DNA of 64,000 nt from Atlantibacter sp. RC6 (GTDB lineage: Bacteria; Pseudomonadota; Gammaproteobacteria; Enterobacterales; Enterobacteriaceae), in the NCBI RefSeq assembly GCF_014193285.1, contig NZ_JACHZE010000008.1, positions 62,001 to 126,000 of the forward strand, given 5' to 3'. A program made the position numbers and the translations under genes. Below are positions 1 through 9,949 of this stretch, piece after piece; position 1 is the stretch's first letter; every line of letters starts with the position of its first letter. The notes under the pieces are model-generated. The model made no database searches, had not been told where the DNA came from, and worked only from the letters and a program-made list of their open reading frames with translations.

Positions 1-2233
1 TCTTACGGGTGTTTTTGCAGTCGTCGTTAGTACAGGCCATGTACTTACCGAAGCGACCCATACGCAGATGCATTTCCGAACCGCACTTCTCGCACTCCAC
101 AATCGGGCCATCATAGCCTTTGATGCGGAATTCACCCTCTTCGATTTCGTAGCCATCGCAGGTCGGGTTGTTGCCGCAGACGTGGATTTTACGCTTCGGA
201 TCGATCAGGTAGCTGTCCATCGCGGTGCCGCATTTCTGGCAACGACGTTTGGCGCGCAGCGCGTTGGTTTCGGCATCGTCACCTTCCAGCACATTGAGCA
301 CTTCGTTTTCCGGCACCAGATTGATGGTGGTTTTGCAGCGCTCTTTCGGCGACAGCGCATAGCCGGAACAGCCGAGGAATACCCCGGTACTGGCGGTACG
401 AATGCCCATTTTGCGACCGCAGGTCGGGCAGTCGATACTGGTCAGTACCATCTGGTTAGGACGCATACCGCCCTCTTCCGGATCTTTCTCCGCCGTATCC
501 AACTGGCGGGTAAAATCACCAAAGAAGTCGTCGAGAACCGCTTTCCATTCCGCCTGATGGTTTGCCACCTGGTCGAGGCTGCTTTCCATCTGGGCAGTAA
601 AGTCGTAGTTCATCAGCTCACGGAAGTTCTCTTCCAGACGATCGGTGACGATCTCGCCCATTTTTTCGGCGTAAAAACGACGGTTTTCCACCCGCACGTA
701 GCCACGATCCTGAATGGTGGAGATGATCGACGCATAGGTAGACGGACGACCAATACCGCGTTTTTCCAGCTCTTTCACCAGAGACGCTTCGCTAAAGCGC
801 GCAGGCGGCTTGGTGAAGTGCTGCGCCGGGGTCAGTTCGACCAGCGACAATACGTCGCCCGGCTCAACGGCCGGTAACGTGCGGTCTTCATCGCCTTTAC
901 GCAGCGCTGGCATCACTTTGGTCCAGCCATCGAAACGCAGGGTGCGACCACGCGCTTTGAGGCGGAAATCTCCCGCTTCCACGGTCAACGTGGTGGAATC
1001 GTATTGCGCCGGCGTCATCTGACAGGCTACGAACTGGCGCCAGATCAGCTGATACAGTTTCTGCGCATCGCTTTCCATATCTTTCAGCACCTCCGCCACG
1101 ACATTCACATCGGACGGACGAATAGCTTCGTGCGCTTCCTGCGAGTTGTCTTTGCTGGCGTACTGATTGGCCGACTCCGGCAAATATTTTTTACCGAACT
1201 GGTCTTTAATATAGTCGCGCACCATGTTCACCGCGTCCTGACTCAGGTTGGTGGAGTCGGTACGCATATAGGTGATATAGCCCGCTTCATACAGGCGCTG
1301 GGCCATCATCATGGTTTTCTTGACGCCAAAACCGAGACGCGTGCTGGCCGCCTGTTGCAGCGTAGAGGTGATAAACGGCGCGCCCGGTTTGCTGCTGGTC
1401 GGCTTATCTTCACGCTCCAGCAGGGTGTAGCGCGCTTTCTCCAGCAGGCTTACCGCCGCCATGGTTTGATCGCGGTTAACCGGGCGGAACGGTTTGTCGT
1501 TCTGATGAGTGACTTCGACCTGCAGCGCATCGCCTTTCGGCGTGGTCAGCGCGGCATCCACTTCCCAGTACTCTTCCGGCACAAAGGCTTTGATTTCGCG
1601 TTCGCGCTCGACAACCAGACGTACCGCAACGGACTGCACACGCCCCGCAGACAGGCCGCGGGCGATCTTCTTCCACAGCAGCGGAGAAACCATATAGCCC
1701 ACCACGCGGTCCATAAAACGGCGCGCCTGCTGAGCATTTACCCGGTCGATATTCAGTTCGCCCGGCTTTTCAAACGCCTGACGAATCGCATTTTTGGTAA
1801 TTTCGTTAAACACCACGCGGCTGTAGCGGGCGTCGTCGCCGCCGATGACTTCCCGCAGGTGCCATGCAATGGCTTCCCCTTCGCGGTCAAGGTCGGTTGC
1901 GAGATAGATGTGGTCGGCCTTTTCAGCCAACGATTTCAGTTCGGAGACAACTTTCTCTTTGCCCGGCAGCACTTCGTACTGTGCTTCCCAGTCGTGCCAC
2001 GGGTCGACGCCCATGCGATTGACGAGCGCACCGCGCTCATCCTTTTTGACTTTTTTGCCGGTTTTAGCCGTTTTGGTGGAGGCAGAGTCAGCGCTCTTTT
2101 TCTGGGTTGATCCGCTGGTCGGCAAATCACGGATATGACCGACGCTGGATTTCACCACGTAGTCATTGCCGAGATACTTGTTAATCGTTTTGGCTTTTGC
2201 CGGGGACTCAACGATAACGAGAGCTTTACCCAT
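1..2233 (-). CDS. topA: DNA topoisomerase I, 3' end outside window
   Basis: Relaxes negatively supercoiled DNA by single-strand cleavage through a phosphotyrosine. The start is the ATG at 2233, giving [15 protein letters not shown], the usual TopA N-terminus with its Toprim motif. About 744 codons of the usual ~865 are present. The YMRTDST active-site tyrosine motif lies near residue 319, and Cys4 zinc-ribbon motifs (CPTCGRKM and later pairs) occupy the C-terminal part; the reading frame leaves the window inside the third zinc ribbon. A Ser/Lys-rich insertion near residues 40-65 is typical of enteric TopA. It is divergent from yciN, as in E. coli. The identification is secure; only the C-terminus cannot be seen. 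Confidence 0.97.
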   Translation of the reverse strand, partial: MGKALVIVESPAKAKTINKYLGNDYVVKSSVGHIRDLPTSGSTQKKSADSASTKTAKTGKKVKKDERGALVNRMGVDPWHDWEAQYEVLPGKEKVVSELKSLAEKADHIYLATDLDREGEAIAWHLREVIGGDDARYSRVVFNEITKNAIRQAFEKPGELNIDRVNAQQARRFMDRVVGYMVSPLLWKKIARGLSAGRVQSVAVRLVVEREREIKAFVPEEYWEVDAALTTPKGDALQVEVTHQNDKPFRPVNRDQTMAAVSLLEKARYTLLEREDKPTSSKPGAPFITSTLQQAASTRLGFGVKKTMMMAQRLYEAGYITYMRTDSTNLSQDAVNMVRDYIKDQFGKKYLPESANQYASKDNSQEAHEAIRPSDVNVVAEVLKDMESDAQKLYQLIWRQFVACQMTPAQYDSTTLTVEAGDFRLKARGRTLRFDGWTKVMPALRKGDEDRTLPAVEPGDVLSLVELTPAQHFTKPPARFSEASLVKELEKRGIGRPSTYASIISTIQDRGYVRVENRRFYAEKMGEIVTDRLEENFRELMNYDFTAQMESSLDQVANHQAEWKAVLDDFFGDFTRQLDTAEKDPEEGGMRPNQMVLTSIDCPTCGRKMGIRTASTGVFLGCSGYALSPKERCKTTINLVPENEVLNVLEGDDAETNALRAKRRCQKCGTAMDSYLIDPKRKIHVCGNNPTCDGYEIEEGEFRIKGYDGPIVECEKCGSEMHLRMGRFGKYMACTNDDCKNTRK

Positions 2234-2632
2234 ATTCACCTTTACCTGGTTGATTCTTCCAAATGACGTCGCACGATAATTCACTTTACCGGGCCATACG
2301 CCGGGATATATTGCGATAGCCGTAAAGGAATTCAACCCTGCTTCATTTACCGATGCGACGGAACGCACTTTTCAGGTACCTGAGAAAGCAGGTTTTTCGC
2401 GCCATGACGACACAGCACGACGAAAGTCTGGTCGAATGTCAAGCAATTCTGTTGCCAGATTTGCGAAAGCGTCACACTCTACCTGATATAATTCGTTACG
2501 CAACTTTATTAGCATGCCTTGCTGTTGAGCGCCAACTTGTCAGTGCGAATAAATCCACACTCTCTTTCGGGGAAAATTTGCGCCCGATGTCAGGCGCGGC
2601 GTACACTACGCGCAGTTTTGAAGGAGTAAACT
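2234..2632. other. topA-yciN divergent intergenic region
   Basis: About 400 bases without a convincing gene. The region must hold the topA promoters (several are known in E. coli, including heat-shock ones) and the yciN promoter. A 107-codon open frame on the + strand (2353-2676) runs into yciN in another frame, has no good ribosome site and no recognisable protein features, so I do not call it. Confidence 0.6.
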
Positions 2633-2884
2633 ATGCAACAGACGATTCAACCGATAGACAAAAAAACACTGCTTGAAAAAGCAAATGCACTGATTGTCGA
2701 ACATGAAGATTATATCGCGGGCATCATAGCCACCGATGTCGAGCAGAAAAACGGCGTGCTGGTCTTCAGGGGCGAATACTTCCTGGATGAGCAAGGTCTG
2801 CCGACGCCGAAAAGCACGGCGGTATTTAACATGTTTAAATATCTCGCCCACGAACTGTCTGAAAAGTACCGTTTGCAGGATTAA
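2633..2884 (+). CDS. yciN: YciN family protein (DUF2498)
   Basis: A small 83-residue acidic protein, [20 protein letters not shown] at the N-terminus, matching E. coli YciN in length and sequence. No enzymatic motif, signal peptide or membrane segment is visible, and the cellular role is not established. An AAGGAG ribosome site (2621-2626) stands 6 bases before the ATG. It sits between topA (divergent) and sohB (convergent), the E. coli order. Confidence 0.93.
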   Translation: MQQTIQPIDKKTLLEKANALIVEHEDYIAGIIATDVEQKNGVLVFRGEYFLDEQGLPTPKSTAVFNMFKYLAHELSEKYRLQD

Positions 2885-2915
2885 AAAAAGAGGCCGGATG
2901 GCCTCTTTCTCATTT
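2885..2915. terminator. Bidirectional terminator between yciN and sohB
   Basis: A perfect 9-bp stem (AAAGAGGCC at 2887-2895, GGCCTCTTT at 2900-2908) closes a GGAT tetraloop. On the - strand it is followed by seven T, so it should end sohB transcripts strongly. On the + strand the tail CTCATTTT is weaker and would serve yciN. Confidence 0.85.
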
Positions 2916-2926
2916 TATGGGGCACG

Positions 2927-3976
2927 TCACAGTAACGGCTTCTCGCCGCGCTGCCACCAGCGCATCAACAGACGGTCGGCACTTTCCGCCGCGCTGCCGG
3001 TAAAACGGTCCATCATTTTTTTACGTCGCAGATAGCGCACACCCACCACGTCACGCTGGTTCATTTTTTCCAGGATCAGATCGTCGCTGGTGCTGATAGC
3101 GTCAACCAGGCCTTTTTCTTTTGCCTGAACGCCGTACCAGTGTTCACCGGTCGCCACCTCATCAATATTCAGGCTGGGACGCATCTCTTTCACAAAGCTC
3201 TTGAACAGCAGGTGCGTATCGTTGAGATCTTCGCGGAATTTCTCGCGGCCTTCCTCGGTGTTTTCCCCAAACAGCGTCAGGGTGCGCTTATATTGCCCGG
3301 CGGTGTGCAACTCCACATCGATGTCGTTACGCTTGAGCAGGCGGTTAAAGTTGGGGATCTGCGCCACCACGCCGATCGAGCCGACAATGGCAAACGGCGC
3401 CGCCACGATATGGCTGGCGACGCAGGCCATCATATAACCGCCGCTGGCCGCCACTTTATCCACCGCCACCGTTAACGGAATGCCGCGCTCGCGCAGGCGC
3501 TGGAGTTGTGAGGCTGCCAGACCATAACCGTGTACCACGCCGCCAGGGCTTTCGAGGCGCACCAATACTTCATCCTGCGGCGTCGCCACCGCCAGCACCG
3601 CCGTCACCTCTTCACGCAGCGACGTCACTTCATGAGCGTCCATACTGCCTTTGAAATCGATCACGTAAAGTTTGGCGCGCCCTTCTGCGGCGGGTTTGCC
3701 CTGCTTCGCCAGCGCTTTCGCCGCTTTGGCTTCCTGCTTGTGCTTTTTCTTCTGGGCCTTGTGCCACAGTTTTTGCTGATGGGGATCGAGCAGTGATACC
3801 GCCATCTCTTCCTGCATTTCTTTATATTGCTCGCTCAAACGGGTCACGCGCAATTCCCCGCGCTGCTGTTTCCTGCGCTGGGCGACATTGACGATAATCG
3901 CTGCAATGATCGCAATAGCGATCACAACCGTGGCGATTTTGGCTAAAAACAACCCATATTCAGAAAGTAGATCCAC
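2927..3976 (-). CDS. sohB: Inner-membrane S49 peptidase SohB
   Basis: Membrane-bound serine peptidase of the SppA/SohB (S49) family, known in E. coli as a multicopy suppressor of htrA loss; its substrates are poorly defined. The 349-residue length equals E. coli SohB. A membrane segment covers about residues 8-31, followed by a charged coiled region rich in Lys/Ala/Gln (47-95), then the peptidase domain. The nucleophile is Ser178 in the AASGGYM motif and the likely catalytic lysine is Lys230 in AGQYKRTL. A hairpin terminator follows directly. Single-gene unit on the - strand. Confidence 0.95.
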   Translation of the reverse strand: MDLLSEYGLFLAKIATVVIAIAIIAAIIVNVAQRRKQQRGELRVTRLSEQYKEMQEEMAVSLLDPHQQKLWHKAQKKKHKQEAKAAKALAKQGKPAAEGRAKLYVIDFKGSMDAHEVTSLREEVTAVLAVATPQDEVLVRLESPGGVVHGYGLAASQLQRLRERGIPLTVAVDKVAASGGYMMACVASHIVAAPFAIVGSIGVVAQIPNFNRLLKRNDIDVELHTAGQYKRTLTLFGENTEEGREKFREDLNDTHLLFKSFVKEMRPSLNIDEVATGEHWYGVQAKEKGLVDAISTSDDLILEKMNQRDVVGVRYLRRKKMMDRFTGSAAESADRLLMRWWQRGEKPLL

Positions 3977-4227
3977 AACATCCGCCTTGATATCACGTCC
4001 AAAAGTTAGCTTTAGTGTACCGACTCAAGCCCAATCAGTCTCGTATGACATGTTTATCGTGGAATCTATCCCGTAATTTTCCGCGACGGTGAATTATTTC
4101 AAAATGTTAACTTGCGGCAGCCGGGGCGGATGGCCGATTGAAATAGCAGTCGGAATCAGGCATAACACGTTAAAACTCTGTGAATAGACTCTGTTTCGCA
4201 CGCCAACTGCCCGCTCAGGAGTGATTT

Positions 4228-4989
4228 GTGCACTATCAACCCCAACGCGATTTGTTGCAAAACCGCATTATTCTTGTCACTGGCGCCAGTGACGGCATTG
4301 GCCGCGAAGCGGCGATGACCTATGCCCAATACGGTGCCGAGGTGGTCCTGCTGGGCCGCAACGAGCAAAAGCTGCGCGATGTCGCGCAGGCGATCCATCA
4401 GCAAGGCTACTCGCAGCCGCGCTGGTTCACACTGGATTTTTCCAGCGCCACGCCTGCGCAATGTCAGGAGCTGGCGAACCACATCGCCGCCCAGGTTCCC
4501 CGGCTCGACGGCGTATTGCATAACGCGGGCGCGCTTGGCGAAGTGCGTCCGATGATCGAACAAACGCCGGAGAGCTGGCTGGACGTGATGCAGGTGAACG
4601 TAAATGCCACCTTCTTTTTGACTCAGGCCCTGCTGCCGCTGCTGCTTAAATCAGATTCCGGTTCACTGGTCTTTACCTCTTCAAGCGTTGGCCGCCAGGG
4701 CCGCGCTGGCTGGGGAGCCTACGCGGTCTCGAAATTCGCCACCGAAGGCATGATGCAGGTGCTGGCGGAGGAGTATGTTCATCGCAATCTCCGGGTAAAT
4801 TGCATCAACCCCGGCGGTACCCGCACCGCGATGCGCGCCAACGCGTTCCCGGCGGAAGATCCGAACAAACTCAAGACGCCGCGCGATTTAATGCCGCTCT
4901 ATTTGTGGCTCATGGGCGACGACAGCCGTCGCAAAACCGGCATGACCTTTGATGCCCAACCCAACCGAAAACCAGGAATTTCTGAATGA
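4228..4989 (+). CDS. yciK: Short-chain dehydrogenase YciK
   Basis: NAD(P)-dependent oxidoreductase of the classical SDR family; physiological substrate unknown. The cofactor motif TGASDGIG covers residues 18-25, NAG occurs near 99-101, and the catalytic Tyr165/Lys169 pair lies in AYAVSK. The 253-residue length fits E. coli YciK. I take the GTG at 4228 as start because it gives the conserved MHYQP N-terminus and has AGGAG 6 bases upstream. The stop overlaps the btuR start by 4 bases (ATGA), so the two are translationally coupled. Confidence 0.94.
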   Translation: MHYQPQRDLLQNRIILVTGASDGIGREAAMTYAQYGAEVVLLGRNEQKLRDVAQAIHQQGYSQPRWFTLDFSSATPAQCQELANHIAAQVPRLDGVLHNAGALGEVRPMIEQTPESWLDVMQVNVNATFFLTQALLPLLLKSDSGSLVFTSSSVGRQGRAGWGAYAVSKFATEGMMQVLAEEYVHRNLRVNCINPGGTRTAMRANAFPAEDPNKLKTPRDLMPLYLWLMGDDSRRKTGMTFDAQPNRKPGISE

Positions 4990-5576
4990 GCGACGATCGT
5001 TACCAGCAGCGCCAACAGCGTGTTAAAGAGAAAGTGGATGCCCGCATCGCCAGCGCCCAGGAAGAGCGCGGCATACTGATGGTGTTTACCGGCAACGGCA
5101 AAGGCAAAACCACTGCCGCCTTCGGCACCGTAACCCGCGCCGTGGGCCACGGGAAAAAAGCCGGCGTAGTGCAGTTTATTAAAGGCACCTGGCCCAACGG
5201 CGAGCGTAACCTGCTGGAGCCGCACGGCGTTGAGTTCCAGACCATGGCCACCGGGTTTACCTGGGAGACGCAAAACCGCGAATCGGATACCGCCGCCTGC
5301 CTCTCTGCCTGGCAGCACGCCGAACGGATGCTGCGCGACGCCTCGCTGGATTTGGTGGTGCTGGATGAGCTGACCTATATGGTGGCCTACGACTATCTGC
5401 CGCTGGAGGTAGTGATGGAGGCGTTAAACCAGCGTCCGGAACAGCAAACGGTGATTATTACCGGACGCGGCTGCCATCGGGATATTCTTGAGATTGCCGA
5501 TACGGTAAGCGAGTTACGTCCGGTGAAACACGCGTTCGACGCGGGTGTGAAGGCCCAGATGGGCATTGATTACTGA
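4986..5576 (+). CDS. btuR: Cob(I)yrinic acid a,c-diamide adenosyltransferase
   Basis: Transfers the adenosyl group of ATP to cob(I)alamin or precursors to make coenzyme B12 forms (BtuR/CobA/CobO family). The P-loop of this family, GNGKGKT, lies at residues 36-42 after a short helical N-terminus. The length of 196 residues is normal. The start overlaps the yciK stop by 4 bases and the gene is followed by a strong hairpin, so yciK-btuR is a two-gene operon. No other cobalamin synthesis genes are in the window, so the likely role is adenosylation of salvaged corrinoids. Confidence 0.95.
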   Translation: MSDDRYQQRQQRVKEKVDARIASAQEERGILMVFTGNGKGKTTAAFGTVTRAVGHGKKAGVVQFIKGTWPNGERNLLEPHGVEFQTMATGFTWETQNRESDTAACLSAWQHAERMLRDASLDLVVLDELTYMVAYDYLPLEVVMEALNQRPEQQTVIITGRGCHRDILEIADTVSELRPVKHAFDAGVKAQMGIDY

Positions 5577-5587
5577 TTCTGCGCAAA

Positions 5588-5620
5588 CAAAAATGGTCGC
5601 TTTTGGCGACCATTTTTATT
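5588..5620. terminator. Bidirectional terminator between btuR and rluB
   Basis: A 10-bp stem (AAATGGTCGC at 5591-5600, GCGACCATTT at 5606-5615) with a TTTTG loop and T-rich flanks in both directions lies between the convergent genes btuR and rluB. Confidence 0.85.
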
Positions 5621-5630
5621 GCTAAGACGA

Positions 5631-6515
5631 TTATCTTTCGCGGGTTTTCTTTACCGCCGGGCCGCTGCTGCGACGCGCGGTAGTCTGGCCGTGACGCTTC
5701 ACTGCCCGACGGATCTGGTTCGCCTTCATGCGGCGACGATCTTTCTCCACCGCCACTTTGCTGCTGGTTTCAGCAGGCAGGCCCACCAGCTCACGCAGAT
5801 AGTTGGTTTGCGCTAAATCCAGTTCGGTATAGCCGCCGCGCGGCAGGCCTTTCGGCAACGGGATGTCGCCGTAGCGCACGCGGATCAGGCGGCTCACCTG
5901 CACACCCACCGCTTCCCACAAGCGACGCACTTCACGGTTGCGTCCTTCGGTCAGGGTGACGTTGTACCACTGGTTAATGCCTTCGCCGCCGGTGAATTTA
6001 ATGGTTTTAAACGCCGCCGGGCCATCTTCCAGTTGGACGCCGCGCGCCAGGCCGTTAATTTTGCTGTCTTCTACCTGACCAAACACGCGCACCGCGTATT
6101 CGCGCTCCACTTCACGGCTCGGGTGCATCAGGCGGTTAGCCAGTTCGCCATCGGTGGTGAACAGCAGCAAGCCACAGGTATTCACATCCAGACGGCCAAC
6201 CGCAATCCAGCGCGCGCCGCGCAGTTTCGGCAGACGGTCAAATACCGTCGGGCGGCCTTCAGGATCGTTACGGGTGCACAGCTCGCCTTCCGGTTTGTAA
6301 TACGCCAGCACACGGCAAATCTGCTCGGCGGATTCTTTAATCGAAATCAGGTGGCCATCAATACGAATTTTCAGTGCGCTATTAACTTCAACACGATCGC
6401 CCAGGGTGGCAATTTTGCCATCAACGCTGACGCGACCGGCGGAGATCATGGTTTCGAGTTCGCGGCGCGAACCGTGACCGGCGCGGGCCAATACTTTTTG
6501 TAGCTTTTCGCTCAT
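5631..6515 (-). CDS. rluB: 23S rRNA pseudouridine(2605) synthase RluB
   Basis: Converts uridine 2605 of 23S rRNA to pseudouridine. An S4-like RNA-binding domain occupies about residues 1-60, followed by the RsuA/RluB catalytic domain with Asp110 in [14 protein letters not shown]. The C-terminus (about 255-294) is basic and low-complexity, as in E. coli RluB (291 residues). It is transcribed with or just after yciO and rnm on the - strand; the 96-base gap to yciO contains two GC-rich hairpins without a T tract. Confidence 0.95.
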   Translation of the reverse strand: MSEKLQKVLARAGHGSRRELETMISAGRVSVDGKIATLGDRVEVNSALKIRIDGHLISIKESAEQICRVLAYYKPEGELCTRNDPEGRPTVFDRLPKLRGARWIAVGRLDVNTCGLLLFTTDGELANRLMHPSREVEREYAVRVFGQVEDSKINGLARGVQLEDGPAAFKTIKFTGGEGINQWYNVTLTEGRNREVRRLWEAVGVQVSRLIRVRYGDIPLPKGLPRGGYTELDLAQTNYLRELVGLPAETSSKVAVEKDRRRMKANQIRRAVKRHGQTTARRSSGPAVKKTRER

Positions 6516-6611
6516 GGAGCTTCCTTAAGATGTCGCCTTCCCAGGCGTCGAATGGGGAAGGCGGCAGAGACCCGCCGCCTTTAAGGCCGCGTAGTATAGC
6601 GGTTCAGGGCA

Positions 6612-7232
6612 TTACAGGAAAGGCTTAACGTCGCCAACCCCTTCACGCACCACTACCGGCGAGTCGTCGGTTAAATCAATCACCGTGGTGGGCTGCTGCC
6701 CCAGATAACCACCGTGAATGATCAAATCGACCACTTTCTCCAGGCGGTCTTTGATCTCTTCCGGGTCAGATTCAGTAAACTCACTGCCCGGCAGCATCAG
6801 CGAGGTGGACAGCATCGGCTCGTTCAGCGTTTCCAGCAGGGCCAGCGCAATCGGGTTCGACGGCACGCGCAGGCCGATAGTTTTCCGTTTTTCCTGGAGC
6901 AAACGACGCGGCACGTCTTTGGTGCCCTTGAGGATAAAGGTGTAGTTGCCCGGGGTGTTGTTTTTAATCAGGCGAAACGCCACGTTATCAACAAACGCAT
7001 AGGTCGACAGTTCCGACAGATCGCGGCACATCAGCGTGAAATTGTGGCCGTTCGGCAACTGACGGATCCGGCAGATGCGCTCCATCGCGCTCTTGTCTTC
7101 CAGCTTACAGCCCAGCGCGTAGCCGGAGTCGGTCGGATAAACAATCACGCCGCCTTTACGTACAATGTCCACGGCCTGGTTAATAAGCCGCGGCTGCGGG
7201 TTATCCGGATGAACATAAAAAAACTGACTCAT
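6612..7232 (-). CDS. yciO: YciO, Sua5/YrdC/YciO family protein
   Basis: A 206-residue member of the YrdC-like family. Relatives TsaC/Sua5 make threonylcarbamoyl-adenylate for t6A tRNA modification, but YciO itself is not proven to do this in vivo. The conserved core is visible as VIVYPTDSGYALGC (about 29-42) and the later LRVPSNPIAL. The start codon overlaps the rnm stop by 4 bases (ATGA), so translation is coupled to the upstream gene rnm. Confidence 0.93.
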   Translation of the reverse strand: MSQFFYVHPDNPQPRLINQAVDIVRKGGVIVYPTDSGYALGCKLEDKSAMERICRIRQLPNGHNFTLMCRDLSELSTYAFVDNVAFRLIKNNTPGNYTFILKGTKDVPRRLLQEKRKTIGLRVPSNPIALALLETLNEPMLSTSLMLPGSEFTESDPEEIKDRLEKVVDLIIHGGYLGQQPTTVIDLTDDSPVVVREGVGDVKPFL

Positions 7233-8134
7233 ACTGCCCTCTCTTTACTCGATTCTGGCGCGTCCCAGCGCTGCCAGACTGGCTGAAGCCCGTCGGGAAG
7301 CCAGAGTTTGCGGCCCAGCTCAATCCACGGGCAAGGCTGATGAAAATCCGATCCCTGTGACGCCAGCAGCCCGAATTGGGTTGCATAAGCGGCAAGCTTT
7401 GCCCGCTCGTCGGGGGCTTGCTGGCACTGCGCCACCTCCATCGCGTCGCCGCCCTGTTCGGCAAAATGCCCCAGCAAACGCTTGAGCCACTTCGCCGACA
7501 ACCGGTAACGCCCCGGATGAGCCACCACCGCCAGACCGCCAGAATGGTGAATTACATCAATAGCTTGTTTTATTGTACACCACTGCGGCGGCACATAGCC
7601 GGTTTTCCCGCGCGCTAAATAGTGTTTAAACACGTCAGCCATCGAATTGGCGCGCCCGTCTTCGATCAAAAATTTAGCAAAATGGCCGCGGGTGACCGTC
7701 CCGCCATCCGCCAGACGCAGCGCCCCTTCCCACGCGCCGGGAATGCGCGCTTTCTCCAGCCGCTCGGCGATCATTTCAGCCCGGCGATGGCGGCGGGCGT
7801 GCTGCTCACCAAGAAATTCAATAAGCGCCGGATGTGCAATATCAATGCCCAGCCCGACGATATGGATCTCATGATTTTCCCACAGGGTGGAAATTTCCGT
7901 ACCGTTGATCAGTTGCAGCGGCAGTTGCTGTCGGGCGATTTCCCGATGCGCGGCGGGCAAGCCTGCGGTGGAGTCGTGATCGGTAATGGCGAGTGTGGTC
8001 ACACCCATTTCAACGGCGCGGTGCACCAGTTGTTCCGGGGTAAGTGCGCCATCGGAGGCGACCGTATGGCTGTGTAAATCATAAATCACAGCATTCGAAG
8101 AGGGATTCAAAAACAGCTCCAGCACATGTGGCAT
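7229..8134 (-). CDS. rnm: PHP-domain 5'-3' exoribonuclease RNase AM
   Basis: Metal-dependent PHP-family nuclease (YciV/TrpH), shown in E. coli to trim 5' ends of 5S, 16S and 23S rRNA. The DLHSHT metal-binding motif, ITDHDS and the late GSDFHQP motif form the PHP active site. The frame is 301 residues from the ATG at 8134, slightly longer than E. coli (293) because of extra residues before the conserved AVIYDLHSHT, so a start a few codons downstream cannot be excluded. It is divergent from the trp operon and coupled to yciO by a 4-base overlap. Confidence 0.92.
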   Translation of the reverse strand: MPHVLELFLNPSSNAVIYDLHSHTVASDGALTPEQLVHRAVEMGVTTLAITDHDSTAGLPAAHREIARQQLPLQLINGTEISTLWENHEIHIVGLGIDIAHPALIEFLGEQHARRHRRAEMIAERLEKARIPGAWEGALRLADGGTVTRGHFAKFLIEDGRANSMADVFKHYLARGKTGYVPPQWCTIKQAIDVIHHSGGLAVVAHPGRYRLSAKWLKRLLGHFAEQGGDAMEVAQCQQAPDERAKLAAYATQFGLLASQGSDFHQPCPWIELGRKLWLPDGLQPVWQRWDAPESSKERAV

Positions 8135-8185
8135 AGCATTCGGGCGTCTATCATAACGATTCCTGATGATTTTCTAAAATCGGGG

Positions 8186-8220
8186 TTGACATTAAACGCG
8201 CGAACCAGTTAACTAGTACG
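8186..8220 (+). promoter_or_regulatory. trp promoter and TrpR operator
   Basis: The -35 box TTGACA (8186-8191) and -10 box TTAACT (8209-8214) are 17 bases apart. The operator CGAACCAGTTAACTAGTACG (8201-8220) overlaps the -10 box and differs from the E. coli operator half-site by one base (C for T at the sixth position), which weakens the dyad on one side. This implies tryptophan-dependent repression by TrpR. Confidence 0.9.
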
Positions 8221-8248
8221 CAAGTTCACACAAGACAGGTATCTGAAG

Positions 8249-8293
8249 ATGAAAGCAAACATGATTGTTAACCGCTGGTGGCGCACTTCCTGA
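8249..8293 (+). CDS. trpL: trp operon leader peptide
   Basis: A 14-codon leader, MKANMIVNRWWRTS, with tandem Trp codons at positions 10-11, the sensor of charged tRNA-Trp in attenuation. The last seven residues keep the E. coli pattern (xWWRTS) while residues 4-9 differ. It lies between the trp promoter and the attenuator terminator and is too short for ordinary gene callers. Confidence 0.93.
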   Translation: MKANMIVNRWWRTS

Positions 8294-8338
8294 ATCAGGG
8301 CAGTGAATCCACTGTGCGTCACGCACACCAGATACCCG

Positions 8339-8364
8339 GCCCGCCATCAAGCGGGCTTTTTTTT
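8339..8364 (+). terminator. trp attenuator terminator
   Basis: A 6-bp GC stem (GCCCGC at 8339-8344, GCGGGC at 8351-8356) followed by eight T (8357-8364) is the 3:4 terminator of the leader. It ends 22 bases before trpE and would form when the leader peptide is translated through its Trp codons. Confidence 0.9.
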
Positions 8365-8386
8365 GAACAGAATAATGAGATCCGAT

Positions 8387-9949
8387 ATGCAAACCCAGAA
8401 ACCCGCGTTGCAACTCCAGGCTTACGAAGCCGCCTATCGCGATAACCCGACCGCGCTGTTTCATCAGCTGTGCGCCTCGCGCCCTGCCACACTGCTGCTG
8501 GAATCGGCAGATATTGACAGTAAAGACTCGTTAAAGAGCCTGCTGCTGGTGGACAGCGCGCTGCGCATTACCGCGCTGGGTGACACTGTCACTATTGACG
8601 CGCTGACCGCTAACGGCGCTGCGCTGCTCGCTTTACTGGATACGGCGCTGCCCGCCGGGATCGACAACCAAATCCTGCCCCAGGGCCGCGTGCTGCGCTT
8701 CCCGCCGGTCAGCGCGCTGCTGGATGAAGACGCGCGCCTGTGTTCGCTCTCGGTGTTTGATACTTTCCGCCTGCTGCAAGATCTGGTCAGCGTCCCGGCG
8801 CAGGAGCGTGAAGCTATGTTCTTCGGCGGGTTATTTGCCTATGACCTGGTGGCTGGTTTCGAAGAGCTGCCTGCGGTTGAGCAGCATAACCGCTGCCCGG
8901 ACTACTGCTTCTATCTGGCGGAAACCCTGCTGGTGATCGACCATCAGAAAAAGCACATCCGCATCCAGACCAGCCAGTTCACCCCGTCGGACAGCGAAGC
9001 GCGCCGCCTGGCGCAGCGTATCGACGAGATCGCGCATCAACTGACCCAGCCTGCCCAGCCGCTGCCGGTGGAAACCGTTCCGGCTATGCGCTGCGAGTGC
9101 AATCAGAGCGATGAAGAGTACGGCGCAGTGGTTCGCGATATGCAAAAAGCCATTCGCGCCGGGGAAATTTTCCAGGTGGTGCCGTCGCGCCGCTTTACGC
9201 TGCCCTGCCCGTCACCGCTGGCTGCTTATGAAACCTTAAAAAACAGCAACCCCAGCCCGTATATGTTCTTTATGCAGGATAACGACTTCACGCTGTTTGG
9301 CGCATCGCCGGAAAGCTCGCTGAAATATGACGCCGATTCACGCCAGATCGAAATCTACCCGATTGCCGGAACCCGCCCGCGCGGCCGTCGCGCCGACGGT
9401 TCGCTGGATCGCGACCTGGACAGCCGCATCGAACTGGAAATGCGCACCGATCATAAAGAGCTCTCCGAGCATCTGATGCTGGTGGACCTGGCGCGCAACG
9501 ATCTGGCACGCATTTGCACGCCGGGCAGCCGCTACGTGGCGGATTTAACCAAAGTCGACCGCTACTCCTTTGTGATGCATCTGGTGTCACGCGTGGTGGG
9601 CGAGCTGCGCCAGGATCTGGATGTGCTGCATGCCTATCGCGCCTGCATGAATATGGGCACCCTGAGCGGCGCGCCAAAAGTCCGCGCCATGCAGCTTATC
9701 GCCGCAGCGGAAGGCACGCGCCGCGGCAGCTACGGCGGCGCAGTCGGCTACTTCACCGCTCATGGCGATCTGGATACCTGCATTGTGATTCGTTCGGCTT
9801 ATGTGGAAGACGGCATCGCCACCGTCCAGGCGGGCGCGGGGGTGGTACTCGACTCGGTGCCGCAATCTGAAGCGGATGAAACACGTAATAAAGCTCGCGC
9901 GGTGTTGCGCGCAATCGCCACGGCACACCACGCACAGGAGACGTTCTGA
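8387..9949 (+). CDS. trpE: Anthranilate synthase component I
   Basis: Makes anthranilate from chorismate and glutamine together with the TrpG domain of TrpD; first step of tryptophan synthesis, feedback-inhibited by tryptophan. I start at ATG 8387 (MQTQKPALQ), giving 520 residues as in E. coli; an upstream in-frame ATG at 8303 would begin inside the attenuator and is rejected. The LLESAD regulatory segment near residues 37-42 and the chorismate-binding core ([32 protein letters not shown]) are all present. The stop and the trpD start share one base (TGATG). Confidence 0.97.
   Translation: MQTQKPALQLQAYEAAYRDNPTALFHQLCASRPATLLLESADIDSKDSLKSLLLVDSALRITALGDTVTIDALTANGAALLALLDTALPAGIDNQILPQGRVLRFPPVSALLDEDARLCSLSVFDTFRLLQDLVSVPAQEREAMFFGGLFAYDLVAGFEELPAVEQHNRCPDYCFYLAETLLVIDHQKKHIRIQTSQFTPSDSEARRLAQRIDEIAHQLTQPAQPLPVETVPAMRCECNQSDEEYGAVVRDMQKAIRAGEIFQVVPSRRFTLPCPSPLAAYETLKNSNPSPYMFFMQDNDFTLFGASPESSLKYDADSRQIEIYPIAGTRPRGRRADGSLDRDLDSRIELEMRTDHKELSEHLMLVDLARNDLARICTPGSRYVADLTKVDRYSFVMHLVSRVVGELRQDLDVLHAYRACMNMGTLSGAPKVRAMQLIAAAEGTRRGSYGGAVGYFTAHGDLDTCIVIRSAYVEDGIATVQAGAGVVLDSVPQSEADETRNKARAVLRAIATAHHAQETF

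Noticed and set aside
2353-2676. 107-codon frame upstream of yciN
   Set aside because: It runs into yciN in another frame, has no ribosome site and no protein-like features.
6528-6590. Hairpins between yciO and rluB as a terminator
   Set aside because: Two GC-rich stems are present but neither is followed by a T tract on the - strand.
8303-8386. Upstream ATG giving a longer TrpE
   Set aside because: It would begin inside the leader and attenuator region and adds residues absent from TrpE; ATG 8387 gives the exact family length.
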